This document shows, in pieces, positions 44,277 to 56,757 of a stretch of DNA of 64,000 nt (positions are counted from its first letter, which is position 1; every line of letters starts with the position of its first letter). The notes beneath the pieces were generated by a model that was not told the origin of the DNA, did not search any database, and saw only the letters and a list, made by a program, of their open reading frames with translations. This stretch comes from an uncultured Paracoccaceae bacterium (lineage in GTDB: Bacteria > Pseudomonadota > Alphaproteobacteria > Rhodobacterales > Rhodobacteraceae), in assembly GCA_937872465.1 (NCBI GenBank), contig CALMSR010000054.1:1-64000 (forward strand). The letters run 5' to 3'. The position numbers and the translations under genes are program-made.

Positions 44277-44942
44277 TCAGCGCAGGTTCAGCCGGATCGC
44301 GGCGGCGCCGACGAAGGGGGCGAGTGCCACGATGGCGAGCGTCAGGCCGGCGAGGAGCAGCATGGCGGGGCCGGGGTCGCGGCCCTCGGCGGCGGCGGTG
44401 GCGGCGCTGGCGCCGAAGATCAGGCTGGGGATGTAGAGCGGCAGCACCAGCAGCGAGAGCAGGAGCCCGCCGCGGCGGATGCCGATGGTGAGCGCCGCGC
44501 CGATGGCGCCGAGGAAGCTCAGGCCCGGCGTGCCGATCGCGAGGCTCGCGACCAGCCAGGGAAAGGCCGGGGCGGGCAGGTTGAGGGTGATGCCGAGCAG
44601 CGGCGCGGCGGCGACCAATGGCAGGCCGGTGGAGAGCCAGTGGGCGGCGGCCTTCAGCGCCACCAGCGTCTCGAGCGGCAGCGGCGAGAGGGCGAGGATG
44701 TCGAGGGTGCCGTCCTCCTGGTCGGCCTGGAACAGCCGGTCGAGCGAGAGCAGGCAGGCGAGCAGCGCGGCGATCCAGAGCGTGCCCACGGCCACCGTGG
44801 CGAGCTTCTCCGGCTCCGGCCCGACGCCGAAGGGCATCAGCAGCACGGTGATCAGGAAGAAGGCGAGGCCGAGCCCCGCGCCGCCGCCGGAGCGCAGGGC
44901 GAGGCGCAGCTCGCGGCCGAGGACGGCGGCGCCGGCGCTCAT
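44277..44942 (-). CDS. ccmB: Heme exporter protein CcmB
   Basis: A 221-residue permease with six predicted helices, partner of the CcmA ATPase. Hallmarks: LFQADQEDGTLDILALSPLPLE in the cytoplasmic loop (broken by conserved Gln-Glu-Asp-Gly) and the SLIFGASAA region. ATG 44942 overlaps the ccmA stop (ATGA). The gap to ccmC is 43 nt. Confidence 0.95.
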   Translation of the reverse strand: MSAGAAVLGRELRLALRSGGGAGLGLAFFLITVLLMPFGVGPEPEKLATVAVGTLWIAALLACLLSLDRLFQADQEDGTLDILALSPLPLETLVALKAAAHWLSTGLPLVAAAPLLGITLNLPAPAFPWLVASLAIGTPGLSFLGAIGAALTIGIRRGGLLLSLLVLPLYIPSLIFGASAATAAAEGRDPGPAMLLLAGLTLAIVALAPFVGAAAIRLNLR

Positions 44943-45598
44943 GCCCAGTCGCCCGCGAGGAAGGGCCCGGTGTGGCGGGCGGCGGCGCGGGCGGCGAGCG
45001 GCGCGAGGCGCAGCACCCGCTGCTCGGGCAGGCCGAGATCGGCATGGGTGGCGATCACCGCCATCCCGCCGCCGGAGAGATGCTCGCGCAGCACCGCCAG
45101 GAGCCGGGCGACGGCATCGGCGTCGAGCGAGACCGTCGGCTCGTCGAGCAGCCAGAGCCGCCGGGGCGCGACCAGCAGCCGGGCGAGGCCCAGCCGGCGC
45201 TTCTGGCCCGCCGAGCAGACATGGGCGGGGCGCTCGGCGATGGCGGCGAGGTCCAAGGCGTCGAGCGCCGCGGCGGTGCCGCCGCTCCCGTGGAGCGCGG
45301 CCCAGAAGGCGAGGTTCTCGGCGACGCTGAGCTGGGGCTTGATCGCGTCGAGATGGCCGGCATAGGCGAGGCGCTCGCCGTAGAGGTCGCGGTCCCGGTC
45401 GAGCCGGATCCCGTCGAGCGCGATGGTGCCGGAGGTCGCCGGCAGCAGCCCAGCCAGCACGCGCAGAAGCGTGGACTTGCCGGCGCCGTTCGGGCCGCGC
45501 AGCGTCAGGCAGCCGCCGTCGGGAACCTCCAGGGCGATGCCTTCGAGGACCGGACGCCCGGCGCGGTTGCAGCTGAGGCCCTCGACCAGAAGTCCCAT
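44939..45598 (-). CDS. ccmA: Cytochrome c biogenesis ATP-binding protein CcmA
   Basis: A 219-residue ABC ATPase. Walker A LRGPNGAGKSTLLRVLAGLL; signature CSAGQKRRLGLARLL; Walker B RLWLLDEPTVSLD; H-loop VIATHADL. It powers release of heme-loaded CcmE. ATG 45598 opens on the domain; a longer upstream frame runs through the intergenic dyad and is rejected. It is divergent from acnA. Confidence 0.95.
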   Translation of the reverse strand: MGLLVEGLSCNRAGRPVLEGIALEVPDGGCLTLRGPNGAGKSTLLRVLAGLLPATSGTIALDGIRLDRDRDLYGERLAYAGHLDAIKPQLSVAENLAFWAALHGSGGTAAALDALDLAAIAERPAHVCSAGQKRRLGLARLLVAPRRLWLLDEPTVSLDADAVARLLAVLREHLSGGGMAVIATHADLGLPEQRVLRLAPLAARAAARHTGPFLAGDWA

Positions 45599-45646
45599 GC
45601 GCCCGCATAGCCCAAGCCCCGGCGCGGGGGAAGGGCGGCCGGGGCG

Positions 45647-45684
45647 GGGGCAAAAATTGTATGCGACGGTATTCTTTTTGCCCC
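45647..45684. promoter_or_regulatory. Inverted repeat in the ccmA-acnA divergent region
   Basis: GGGGCAAAAA (45647-45656) and TTTTTGCCCC (45675-45684), a perfect 10-bp dyad with an 18-nt spacer. It lies about 50 nt before ccmA on one side and about 80 nt before acnA on the other. It could be a shared operator, or a terminator-like structure. Confidence 0.45.
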
Positions 45685-45762
45685 GCCGCACCTTGCGAGC
45701 GCGGCGGAATTGCGGCATAGCAGGAGCACTTCACCGTCATGATTGCGCAACCGGAGGGGACG

Positions 45763-48519
<2,757 letters not shown>

Positions 48520-48524
48520 ATCGC

Positions 48525-48550
48525 GCGGTGCGGCCGCCGGGCCGCACCGC
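48525..48550. terminator. Hairpin terminator after acnA
   Basis: Perfect 10-bp stem (48525-48534 with 48541-48550) and a 6-nt loop, beginning 6 nt after the acnA stop. No U-run follows. Confidence 0.6.
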
Positions 48551-48638
48551 CCAGGGTCGTTCACGGAGCGGCGCGCTCGCGAAGGCTTGACTGGCGTCGC
48601 GGCGCGGGCCCGTCTACCTCTGACGGGCCAGATCCCGG

Positions 48639-49346
48639 ATGTGCCAGATGCGCCTTGTCCCGCTCGCCGTCGTCCTCCTGTCGCTGCTGCTGCCGCAGTT
48701 GGGCCGCGCCCAGACCTCGCCGGTGGTGATCGAGCTCTTCACCAGCCAGGGCTGCTCGTCCTGTCCGCCCGCGGATGCGCTCTTCCGCGATCTCGCCGAG
48801 GAGCCGGGGGTGATCGCGCTCGCGCTCCATGTGGATTACTGGGATTACCTCGGCTGGCAGGATTCCTTCGGCAGCCCCGCCTTCACCGCGCGGCAGAAGG
48901 CCTATGCCAAGGCGGCGCACAGCCGGCGGTTCTACACGCCGCAGATGGTGGTTCAGGGCAACGATAGGCTGGTGGGCCATGATGCGGTGCGCATCGTGCG
49001 CAGCATCGCCGCCCATCAGGCCCTGCCGGCGGCGGTCGATCTCGACGTGGATCTGGAGGACGACCTGCTGAACATCCGGCTCACGCCGAACGGGGTGCCG
49101 GTGGGGGCGGCGGATGTGCATGTGGTGCGCTACATGCCCTCGAGCGAGGTGGCGATCGAGGCCGGGGAGAACGCCGGGCGGACGATCGACTACACCAATA
49201 TCGTCACGGAATGGGACACGATCGCGCGCTGGGACGGGCACGAGCCGGTGGATCTGGCCTATCGGCTGACCGGGGACGAACCGGTCGCCGTGATCGTGCA
49301 GGGCAGCCGCGGCGGCCAGGTCTATTCGGCGGCGAGCCTGCCCTGA
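48639..49346 (+). CDS. DUF1223 family secreted thioredoxin-like protein
   Basis: A 235-residue protein with a signal peptide (LVPLAVVLLSLLLPQLGRAQ) and a DUF1223 domain. The hallmark is VIELFTSQGCSSCPPADALF, with a CxxC in a thioredoxin-like setting, and LHVDYWDYLGWQDSF. Function is unknown; probably a periplasmic thiol protein. The start could be the ATG at 48639 or at 48648. Confidence 0.88.
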   Translation: MCQMRLVPLAVVLLSLLLPQLGRAQTSPVVIELFTSQGCSSCPPADALFRDLAEEPGVIALALHVDYWDYLGWQDSFGSPAFTARQKAYAKAAHSRRFYTPQMVVQGNDRLVGHDAVRIVRSIAAHQALPAAVDLDVDLEDDLLNIRLTPNGVPVGAADVHVVRYMPSSEVAIEAGENAGRTIDYTNIVTEWDTIARWDGHEPVDLAYRLTGDEPVAVIVQGSRGGQVYSAASLP

Positions 49347-49369
49347 CGGGGGGCGCCGGACCGGCCTCC

Positions 49370-49635
49370 GTTCCCCGTGGCGGAGCCCAGGGGCCGGGGA
49401 GAAGGCCGCGCCCCGCGCGGCCCGCGCCGCATACCCCGGACCGATAAGGCGAGGCGCCGGTGGCGCGTCGCCCGGTCCGGTCGCCCGAAGGCGCGCGCCG
49501 CAGGGCGAGGGAGGTGCAGCTTAACGGTCGGTTGAGGATCGGGGCGCTTCGGCCCTGGACGGTGCGCGAAGCGCGCCGGCCCCCGGCAGGGCCAGCGCGG
49601 CCCGATCGCCACCGGTCGATCGGGCTGGGGACACC
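49370..49635 (-). repeat. Hairpin-rich intergenic repeat, copy B (inverted)
   Basis: About 265 bp matching copy A in the opposite orientation, filling most of the 342-bp gap between the DUF1223 and acyltransferase genes. Shared hairpins: CCCGATCG (49601-49608) with CGATCGGG (49617-49624), and the nested pair (outer 49436-49442 with 49474-49480, inner 49449-49458 with 49462-49471, one mismatch). Copy B has an additional 8-bp stem, GCGCTTCG (49544-49551) with CGAAGCGC (49567-49574), absent from copy A. Confidence 0.75.
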
Positions 49636-49688
49636 CCGGCGCCAGGAGGGATGAGGGTTGACGGAGCGGGGGGCGACCGCCGGCAGCT

Positions 49689-50573
49689 TCAGCGCGGCGG
49701 GGCGAAGCTCTTCACCCAGCGACGGTGCAGCCAGTAATACTGGCCGGGATGGGCGCGGACCCGGGCGGCGAGGCTGTCGTTGACCGCCTGCATCATCTCC
49801 GGGACGGTCGAATGCGGGATGGGCGGCTCGACGACGACCCGGACATGCAGGCCGTCGGGCTGGCGGATGCCGTAGATCGGCACCAGCGGCAGCTTCGAGC
49901 GGAAGGCGAGCTCGGCCGGCACGAGCGCGGTCGGCGCGGGATGGCCGATGAAGTCGAGGGTCGCGCCGCGGCGCTCGAACTGGTCGGTCAGGATCGCCAC
50001 GATCCCGCCCCGGGCCACATGGGCGACGATGCCGCGCACGCCGCGCCGGCTCTTGGGAAAGATCGGCGTGCCGCCGAACTCGAGGTTCTCGAGATAGATC
50101 GCGTTGAGCTCGGGCTCGTCCAGCGGACGATAGACGCCGGCGCAGGCGATGCCGCTCGATTTCATCCAGGCGCGGCCGGCCTCCCATTGCCCGAAATGGC
50201 CGGTCACCAGCACGGCGCCGCTGCCCTCGCGCGCGGCGCGCAGGATCGCCTCGGTGCCGGGGCCGGGCTCCGGGGCGATCCAGTATCCCCGGCCGTGGAA
50301 GCTCGGATTGCTCAGGATCTCGGTGAAGGTGCGGCCGAAATTATCCGCCATCGCCCGGCGGATGCGCCGGCGTTCCCCGGCGGGCATCTCGGGGAAGATC
50401 AGGCGGAGGTTGTTCTCCACCCGGGAGCGCAGCCGCGGGACGAGCGCGACCGCGCCGCGCAGCAGCGCCGAGCCGAGCGCCAGCCGCAGCCGGTAGGGCA
50501 GGTGCCGCGCCAGGGCGATGAGCGCCCGGGCCGGGAGCGTCACGGCGCGGGAGCGGAGGGATCGGTCTTTCAT
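49689..50573 (-). CDS. LpxL/HtrB-like lipid A acyltransferase
   Basis: A 294-residue member of the lysophospholipid acyltransferase (LPLAT) superfamily, LpxL/HtrB type. The catalytic HX4E is in LVTGHFGQWEAGRAW; further motifs are VYRPLDEPELNAIYLENL and AILTDQFERRG. It probably adds a secondary acyl chain to lipid A at the inner membrane. N-terminal hydrophobic helix present. Specificity (lauroyl, myristoyl or other) cannot be told. Confidence 0.88.
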   Translation of the reverse strand: MKDRSLRSRAVTLPARALIALARHLPYRLRLALGSALLRGAVALVPRLRSRVENNLRLIFPEMPAGERRRIRRAMADNFGRTFTEILSNPSFHGRGYWIAPEPGPGTEAILRAAREGSGAVLVTGHFGQWEAGRAWMKSSGIACAGVYRPLDEPELNAIYLENLEFGGTPIFPKSRRGVRGIVAHVARGGIVAILTDQFERRGATLDFIGHPAPTALVPAELAFRSKLPLVPIYGIRQPDGLHVRVVVEPPIPHSTVPEMMQAVNDSLAARVRAHPGQYYWLHRRWVKSFAPPR

Positions 50574-50640
50574 GCCGCGCCAATGGGATGCGGAGCGGCA
50601 GGCGGACGGACCCGGTCGGGGGGCGTCCGCGCGCCGGGAT

Positions 50641-51186
50641 TCAGTGCTTGACCGGATTGATCATCATGACCATCTGCCGGCCTTCCAGCCGCGGGATGGC
50701 CTCGATCTTGCCGAGATCGGTCACGTCCTCGGCGACCCGTTCGAGCAGCTTGCGGCCGAGCTCCGCATGGGCCATCTCGCGGCCGCGGAACCGCAGCGTC
50801 ACCTTGACCTTGTCGCCGCCCTCGAGGAACTTCATCACCGAGCGCATCTTGACGTCGTAATCGTGGGTGTCGGTGTTCGGGCGGAACTTGATTTCCTTGA
50901 TCTCGATGATCTTCTGCTTCTTGCGCGCCTCGGATTCCTTCTTCTGCTGTTCGTACTTGAACTTGCCGAAATCCATGATCTTGGCGACGGGCGGCGTGGC
51001 GTTCGGCGAGATCTCGACCAGGTCGAGGCCCGCCTCCTCGGCGAGGATCATCGCCTTGTCCGGCGAGATGAGGCCGATGTTCTCGCCTCCTGCGCCGATC
51101 AGTCGAATTTCGGGGGCGCGAATGCGATCGTTCACGCGGGGTCCGGTGTCGCGCGTCGGCGGCGCGCTGTGCGGTCTGCGGGCTAT
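50641..51186 (-). CDS. infC: Translation initiation factor IF-3 (apparent AUA start)
   Basis: A 181-residue IF-3, which prevents premature subunit joining and checks the start codon. The N-domain has [17 protein letters not shown] and the linker [18 protein letters not shown]; the C-domain has [20 protein letters not shown]. The family length (180) and the usual Ile/Thr-Ala-Arg-Arg-Pro-His opening place the start at an ATA codon (51186), with AAGGAAG upstream. infC classically uses a rare start (AUU in E. coli) for autoregulation. The nearest ATG (51255) would add 23 unrelated residues and has no ribosome-binding site. Confidence 0.88.
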   Translation of the reverse strand: MARRPHSAPPTRDTGPRVNDRIRAPEIRLIGAGGENIGLISPDKAMILAEEAGLDLVEISPNATPPVAKIMDFGKFKYEQQKKESEARKKQKIIEIKEIKFRPNTDTHDYDVKMRSVMKFLEGGDKVKVTLRFRGREMAHAELGRKLLERVAEDVTDLGKIEAIPRLEGRQMVMMINPVKH

Positions 51187-51406
51187 GGCCGTTTCTTCCT
51201 TCTGATCGTTGGTCCAAAAAACGACCGGAGCGAAGCCCCGGTCTCGGCCGATCATAGTCCAGACTGCGGCTCAAGGGAAGACGGCCGCGCGTCGGCGGCT
51301 TTTGCCCCTCGGGGCCGCGAGACGGGTTGCCCGGCCCCCGGGATTGCCCCATGTGTGGGGAGGCGCGGGGCCGACCGTGCGGCATTCGGAAACATGGGAG
51401 AAGTAC

Positions 51407-51859
51407 ATGCAGCGCATTCTGATCATTCTTGCCGTCTTGGTGGTCGCCCTGGGGGTCTACATGTTCATGGGCTCGGGCACGCCGGAGGTGACGGAAGCCC
51501 CCGCTCCCGCTGCGACCGAGGCGGATGCCACTGACGCGGCGACCGACGCCGCCGGGGAGGCCACCGAGGCCGTGCAGGACGCGGCGGATGCCGCCGGCGA
51601 GGCGGCCGGTGATGCCGCGGATGCCGCATCGGATGCCGTGGATTCCGCGACCGAGGCGGCCGGCGATGCGGCGGATGCCGTGGGCGAGGCTGCCGGCGAC
51701 GCCGCCGAAGCCACCGAGGGGGCCGTGGAATCCGCCGGCGAGGCGGCCGGCGATGCGGCCGCCGATGTGGAGAGCGAGGTGCAGGATCTCGTGGACGAGG
51801 CCACGGGCGAGGAGCCGGAAGGCACCACCACGGCGCCGGCGACCGGCTCGTCGAACTGA
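51407..51859 (+). CDS. Ala/Asp/Glu-rich repetitive protein with N-terminal membrane anchor
   Basis: A 150-residue protein. One N-terminal hydrophobic segment (ILIILAVLVVALGVYMFMG) acts as anchor or uncleaved signal. About 100 residues of Ala-, Asp- and Glu-rich repeats follow (variants of AAGDAADA and EAAGDAAE), then a short Thr/Ser tail. The composition resembles LEA-like or apolipoprotein-like amphipathic helices. GGGAG precedes the ATG. No family name can be assigned confidently; low complexity makes homology unreliable. Confidence 0.7.
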   Translation: MQRILIILAVLVVALGVYMFMGSGTPEVTEAPAPAATEADATDAATDAAGEATEAVQDAADAAGEAAGDAADAASDAVDSATEAAGDAADAVGEAAGDAAEATEGAVESAGEAAGDAAADVESEVQDLVDEATGEEPEGTTTAPATGSSN

Positions 51860-52020
51860 CAGGAACCCGGGACTGCGGCCACCCCGAACCGGCGCCAGCG
51901 CGGCATTGCCGCGCGCCGGTTCGTCGGTGGGAGGGGAGCGCCTGTCGCCTCCGCCGGGGGCAGGCCGCCGTGCGCGGATCTGTCGTACCAACCACCCTTC
52001 CGTCTGACTGACGCTGCGGA

Positions 52021-52080
52021 CCGAGGCCGAGCCTCGGGATAGGGATACGGCCACGACCCGATCGACACCGGTCGATCGGG
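52021..52080 (-). repeat. Partial intergenic repeat, copy C
   Basis: A shorter relative of the repeat at 42.5 and 49.5 kb, in the orientation of copy B. The shared stem is extended to 10 bp: CCCGATCGAC (52057-52066) with GTCGATCGGG (52071-52080), flanked by GGGGACC like the other copies. A neighbouring stem CCGAGGC (52021-52027) with GCCTCGG (52031-52037) lies beside it. The second hairpin of copies A and B is missing. Confidence 0.6.
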
Positions 52081-52147
52081 CCGGGGACCCTGGCGCGTCA
52101 GGGATGAGAGGCGACGACGAGGGCCGCTGGTATGAGAAGGTCCGGGG

Positions 52148-53422
<1,275 letters not shown>

Positions 53423-53441
53423 TCAATCGGAGGTAGTTCAG

Positions 53442-53843
53442 ATGACGCTTGAAGCGGAGGCGGCCGCGCGGTCGACCAGCGACGATTTTTCCGACGAGAC
53501 CTCGACCTTCGGAGACCGCCTCGCCCATGCCCGCGAGGCGCTCGGCCTCGACCAGGCGCAACTGGCGCATCGCCTCGGCATCAGGGCGCAGACCCTCAGG
53601 AACTGGGAGGAGGACCGCTCGGAGCCGCGGGCGAACAAGCTCCAGGCGCTGGCCGGGTTGCTCAATGTCTCGATGATCTGGCTGCTGACCGGGCAGGGCG
53701 AGGCGCCGCAGGCGTCGGGCGTGCCGGCGGATCTGGCCGGCGAGGCCTGCCTCGCCGATCTGCGTCGGCTGCGCGCCGAGCACCTCCATCTCGCCGAGCA
53801 GATGGCGCGGCTGGAGAAGCGGATGCGCGCCGTTCTCGCCTGA
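53442..53843 (+). CDS. XRE-family transcriptional regulator
   Basis: A 133-residue regulator. A Cro/C1-type helix-turn-helix at about residues 25-80 ([20 protein letters not shown] and [20 protein letters not shown]) is followed by a C-terminal helix likely to dimerise ([19 protein letters not shown]). A CGGAGG ribosome-binding site precedes the ATG at 53442. It is followed 4 nt later by the VOC-SdhE fusion gene. Confidence 0.85.
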   Translation: MTLEAEAAARSTSDDFSDETSTFGDRLAHAREALGLDQAQLAHRLGIRAQTLRNWEEDRSEPRANKLQALAGLLNVSMIWLLTGQGEAPQASGVPADLAGEACLADLRRLRAEHLHLAEQMARLEKRMRAVLA

Positions 53844-53847
53844 GAGC

Positions 53848-54534
53848 GTGCCCGGCCCCTTCCACCTCGCGTTTCCGGTGCGCGATCTTGCCGCCACGCG
53901 CGCCTTCTATGGCGAGCTGCTCGGCTGTGCCATGGGCCGGAGCGCGCCGAGATGGCAGGATTTCGACTTCTTCGGGCACCAGCTGAGCGCGCATCTGGCC
54001 GAGGCGCCCGCCGCGGGCGCGGGCGCGGGGGCGGTCGACGGCGAGGCGGTTCCGGTCCCGCATTTCGGCGCCGTTCTCGACATGGACAGCTGGAGCGCGC
54101 TGGCGGCGCGGCTGCGCGACCGGGGCGTCGCCTTCCTGGTGGCGCCGAGGCTCAGGTTCGCGGGCGAGCCGGGGGAGCAGGGCACGTTCTTTCTCTCCGA
54201 TCCATCCGGCAACGCGCTGGAATTCAAGGGATTCAGGTCGATGGACAGCGTCTTCGCGACCGGGACGGCGGCGGAGGCCGAGGGGGCTTCGGACCGGCAG
54301 AAGCGCCTGCGCCTGCGCTGCTGGCGGCGGGGCACCCGCGAGATGGACCTGATCCTGGGGCCCTATGCCGACGGGCCGGCGGCGGAGCTCGACCCGGACG
54401 CGCTCGACGAATTCGAGCGGCTGATCGAGGCCGAGGACCAGGATCTCTACCGCTGGGTGAGCGCCCAGGCCGCGCCGCCGCCGGATCTGGCGCCGGCCGT
54501 CGGGCGCATCCGGACCCATCTCGGGATCGGGTGA
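53848..54534 (+). CDS. Fusion of a VOC (glyoxalase-like) domain and SdhE
   Basis: One 228-residue frame with two domains. Residues 1-130 are a VOC-fold domain ([20 protein letters not shown] to [15 protein letters not shown]). Residues 150-228 are an SdhE domain: [20 protein letters not shown], where the RGxxE motif is needed for FAD attachment to SdhA, and [12 protein letters not shown]. SdhE flavinylates succinate dehydrogenase. The linker ([20 protein letters not shown]) has an ATG at 54241 that could start a separate SdhE, but no stop separates the domains. GTG start at 53848. Confidence 0.78.
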   Translation: MPGPFHLAFPVRDLAATRAFYGELLGCAMGRSAPRWQDFDFFGHQLSAHLAEAPAAGAGAGAVDGEAVPVPHFGAVLDMDSWSALAARLRDRGVAFLVAPRLRFAGEPGEQGTFFLSDPSGNALEFKGFRSMDSVFATGTAAEAEGASDRQKRLRLRCWRRGTREMDLILGPYADGPAAELDPDALDEFERLIEAEDQDLYRWVSAQAAPPPDLAPAVGRIRTHLGIG

Positions 54535-54620
54535 GCGGCGCCGGGCAGCCGGGAATTTTAACGGCTTGTAGAAACTTTTGCGTGAGGGTCCCGCGACGAG
54601 TACAGTTGCGGAGAGCCAGC

Positions 54621-55133
54621 ATGAGTATGCACGCGAAGGTCGAGCGCATCGCGACGCCTCCCGCCGAGAGTGACGATTTCCTGGCGGATTATCTCGAGAC
54701 CCTCGCGATGGTGGAGCGCCTGCACCGGCTGCTGCTCGACGTGATCAAGGACGAGTTCGAGCGCCTCGGGATCATCGACATCAACCCGGTCCAGGCGCTG
54801 CTGCTCTTCAACATCGGCGAGAACGAGGTGACGGCCGGCGAGCTCAAGACCCGCGGCTACTACCAGGGCTCGAACGTCTCCTACAATCTCAAGAAGCTGG
54901 TGGAGTACAATTACATGCACCACCAGAAATGCGCCGTGGACCGCCGGGCGGTCCGGGTGCGCCTGACCGAGAAGGGGCTGTCGATCCGCACCATCGTGGG
55001 CGAGCTCTTCCAGCGCCACGCCGACGGGATCCTGAGCCGCGAGGTCACCGGCAACATCCGCCTGCAGGACATCAACGGCAGCCTGCGGCGCATGGAGCGC
55101 TACTGGTCGGATCAGATCCGCTACATCTACTGA
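54621..55133 (+). CDS. MarR-family transcriptional regulator (LdtR-like)
   Basis: A 170-residue winged-helix regulator. N-terminal dimerisation helices (LAMVERLHRLLLDVIKDEFE), then the recognition region INPVQALLLFNIGENEVTAG and GYYQGSNVSYNLKKLVEYNY, then the wing RRAVRVRLTEKG. The sequence resembles LdtR-type alphaproteobacterial regulators linked to cell-wall and osmotic responses; that link is from memory. The gene stands alone, with an AT-rich promoter region (54555-54600). Confidence 0.82.
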   Translation: MSMHAKVERIATPPAESDDFLADYLETLAMVERLHRLLLDVIKDEFERLGIIDINPVQALLLFNIGENEVTAGELKTRGYYQGSNVSYNLKKLVEYNYMHHQKCAVDRRAVRVRLTEKGLSIRTIVGELFQRHADGILSREVTGNIRLQDINGSLRRMERYWSDQIRYIY

Positions 55134-55328
55134 ACGAAGGCCGCGGCCGGGCAGCCGCGGGATCGCGCTATTTCGAGCACATTCGGCAAGAAATTCAGCA
55201 TGATCGAAGCAATTTCTGCCCGGGTCGCAAGAAAGGTGTTAGCATCTGGCCAAAGCAATAATCGTTCGCCGTGATTCGGGACGGGCGGATTGGGCAGGTC
55301 GGATCGGTTGGGGTCGCCAGGGTGATCC
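55134..55328. promoter_or_regulatory. Intergenic region upstream of the RodZ-like gene
   Basis: After the MarR stop a stem CCGCGG-N8-CCGCGG (55141-55160) can end transcription. Further on AGAAATT (55189-55195) and AATTTCT (55211-55217) form a perfect 7-bp dyad with a 15-nt spacer in an AT-rich patch, a possible operator. No gene is seen. Confidence 0.4.
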
Positions 55329-56543
55329 ATGCGTGGTGATGAGTTGGGCTCGTTCGAGCAAGATATGTCGGAGCACGATTTCAGGCTCGGGGACGAACTT
55401 CGGGGCGAGCGGGCCACGCTCGGCAAGTCCCTGCTCGACGTCCATCGCGACCTGAGGATCAAGGCGTCCTATATCTCGGCGATCGAGGACATGGATCTCT
55501 CGGTCTTTCCCAATCCGAGCTTCGTGCCGGGTTACGTGCGCGCCTATGCGCGCTACCTGCAGCTCGACCCGGACATGGTCTACCGGCGCTTCTGCCGGGA
55601 GAGCGGCTTCGCGCGCCCGAAGGACCTGGCGCTTCAGCCCAGGGCCGGCGCCGCCGCGCCCGCGGAGGCGGGGAGCTTCCAGACGCGCTTCCCGCTGGCC
55701 GAGGTCGGCTCCGGCATCCCGAGCATTCCCTTCTCGGCGATCGGCTCGGTGCTCGTCCTGCTCGTGCTGGTCGCCGCGCTGGGCTACGGCGGCTGGACGG
55801 TGCTGCAGAACATCCAGCGGGTCCAGTTCGCGCCGGTGGACGACCTGCCCCTGGCGCTCTCGGAGGTCGAGCCGCTCGAGGCGCCCGAGGTCGCGGAGGC
55901 CGGCGAGGTGGTGCTGACGGAGCTGGCCGAGCCCGTGGCATCGACCGCCCTGGCCGAGCTCTATCGCCAGCAGGAGATCGAGGTGCCGATCCTCCAGCCG
56001 CGCGACGGGCCGATCGCCGCGCTCGATCCCGACCGCCTGACGCCGCTCGCCGCCCGGCGCGCGGAGGTCGTGGTCGTCGGGCCGCCGGTCGCGGCGCGCG
56101 CGGATGCGGCCGATCCGGCGGTGGTGCTGGCGGCGGTGGAATCCTCCCTGGCCGGGGAGCCCGCGGCCGAGCCGGCGATCGTCGCCGATGCCGCCGACCT
56201 GCCGCTGGTGGTGGTGGCCGAGCGCGCCGCCTGGGTGCGGGTCTATCTCGAGAGCGGGACGATCATCTTCGAGAAGATCCTCGAGAAGGGCGAGACCTAC
56301 ACCCCGCCGGCCGGGGTCGGCGCGCCGAGGATCTGGGCCGGCAATGCCGGGTCCGTCTATGTCCGGGTCGGCGACAGGCTCCATGGCCCGCTCGGCTCCG
56401 GAACCCGGGCGGTTCGCGACGTGGTCCTGTCCTCGCAGGCCGTCGCCGAGCGCTTCGCCGAGGTCGCGGTCGTGCCGGAGGTGATCTCCCAGGCGATCGG
56501 CGCCGGCCAGCCGGCGCTGGCCGCCCCGATCGAGATCCAATAG
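55329..56543 (+). CDS. RodZ-like helix-turn-helix membrane protein
   Basis: A 404-residue protein. An N-terminal cytoplasmic helix-turn-helix of the HTH_25/RodZ type (about 20-90, [20 protein letters not shown] and [18 protein letters not shown]) precedes one transmembrane helix ([20 protein letters not shown]). A long periplasmic linker and a C-terminal DUF4115 domain ([20 protein letters not shown] to [12 protein letters not shown]) follow. RodZ links MreB to the elongasome and cell shape. Confidence 0.85.
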   Translation: MRGDELGSFEQDMSEHDFRLGDELRGERATLGKSLLDVHRDLRIKASYISAIEDMDLSVFPNPSFVPGYVRAYARYLQLDPDMVYRRFCRESGFARPKDLALQPRAGAAAPAEAGSFQTRFPLAEVGSGIPSIPFSAIGSVLVLLVLVAALGYGGWTVLQNIQRVQFAPVDDLPLALSEVEPLEAPEVAEAGEVVLTELAEPVASTALAELYRQQEIEVPILQPRDGPIAALDPDRLTPLAARRAEVVVVGPPVAARADAADPAVVLAAVESSLAGEPAAEPAIVADAADLPLVVVAERAAWVRVYLESGTIIFEKILEKGETYTPPAGVGAPRIWAGNAGSVYVRVGDRLHGPLGSGTRAVRDVVLSSQAVAERFAEVAVVPEVISQAIGAGQPALAAPIEIQ

Positions 56544-56548
56544 GCGTC

Positions 56549-56570
56549 CGCCCGGCGGAACCGCCGGGCG
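56549..56570. terminator. Hairpin terminator after the RodZ-like gene
   Basis: Perfect 10-bp stem CGCCCGGCGG (56549-56558) with CCGCCGGGCG (56561-56570) and a 2-nt loop, 5 nt after the stop. No U-run. The remaining gap to ispG (56571-56757) has no gene. Confidence 0.6.
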
Positions 56571-56757
56571 ATGGCATCCGGCCACGCGCGCCGCACCCGC
56601 CCGGGCCGGGCGCCGCCCTCGGTTTGCTGCGGGACGGTCGAAGCGGAAAGAATCCGCTCCGGATGCAACCGCCCTGCGGAACTTCCGGGCAAGGGATGAC
56701 TTTCCCGCGCGGGCGGCCTATTTTCGGCTCTGGCTCAGAGCGCGGACCTCATCCCGA

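Noticed and set aside
51500..51770. Tandem repeats that could suggest a CRISPR or minisatellite
   Set aside because: Repeat units are short, imperfect and in frame with a protein that has a ribosome-binding site and membrane anchor; no regular spacers occur.
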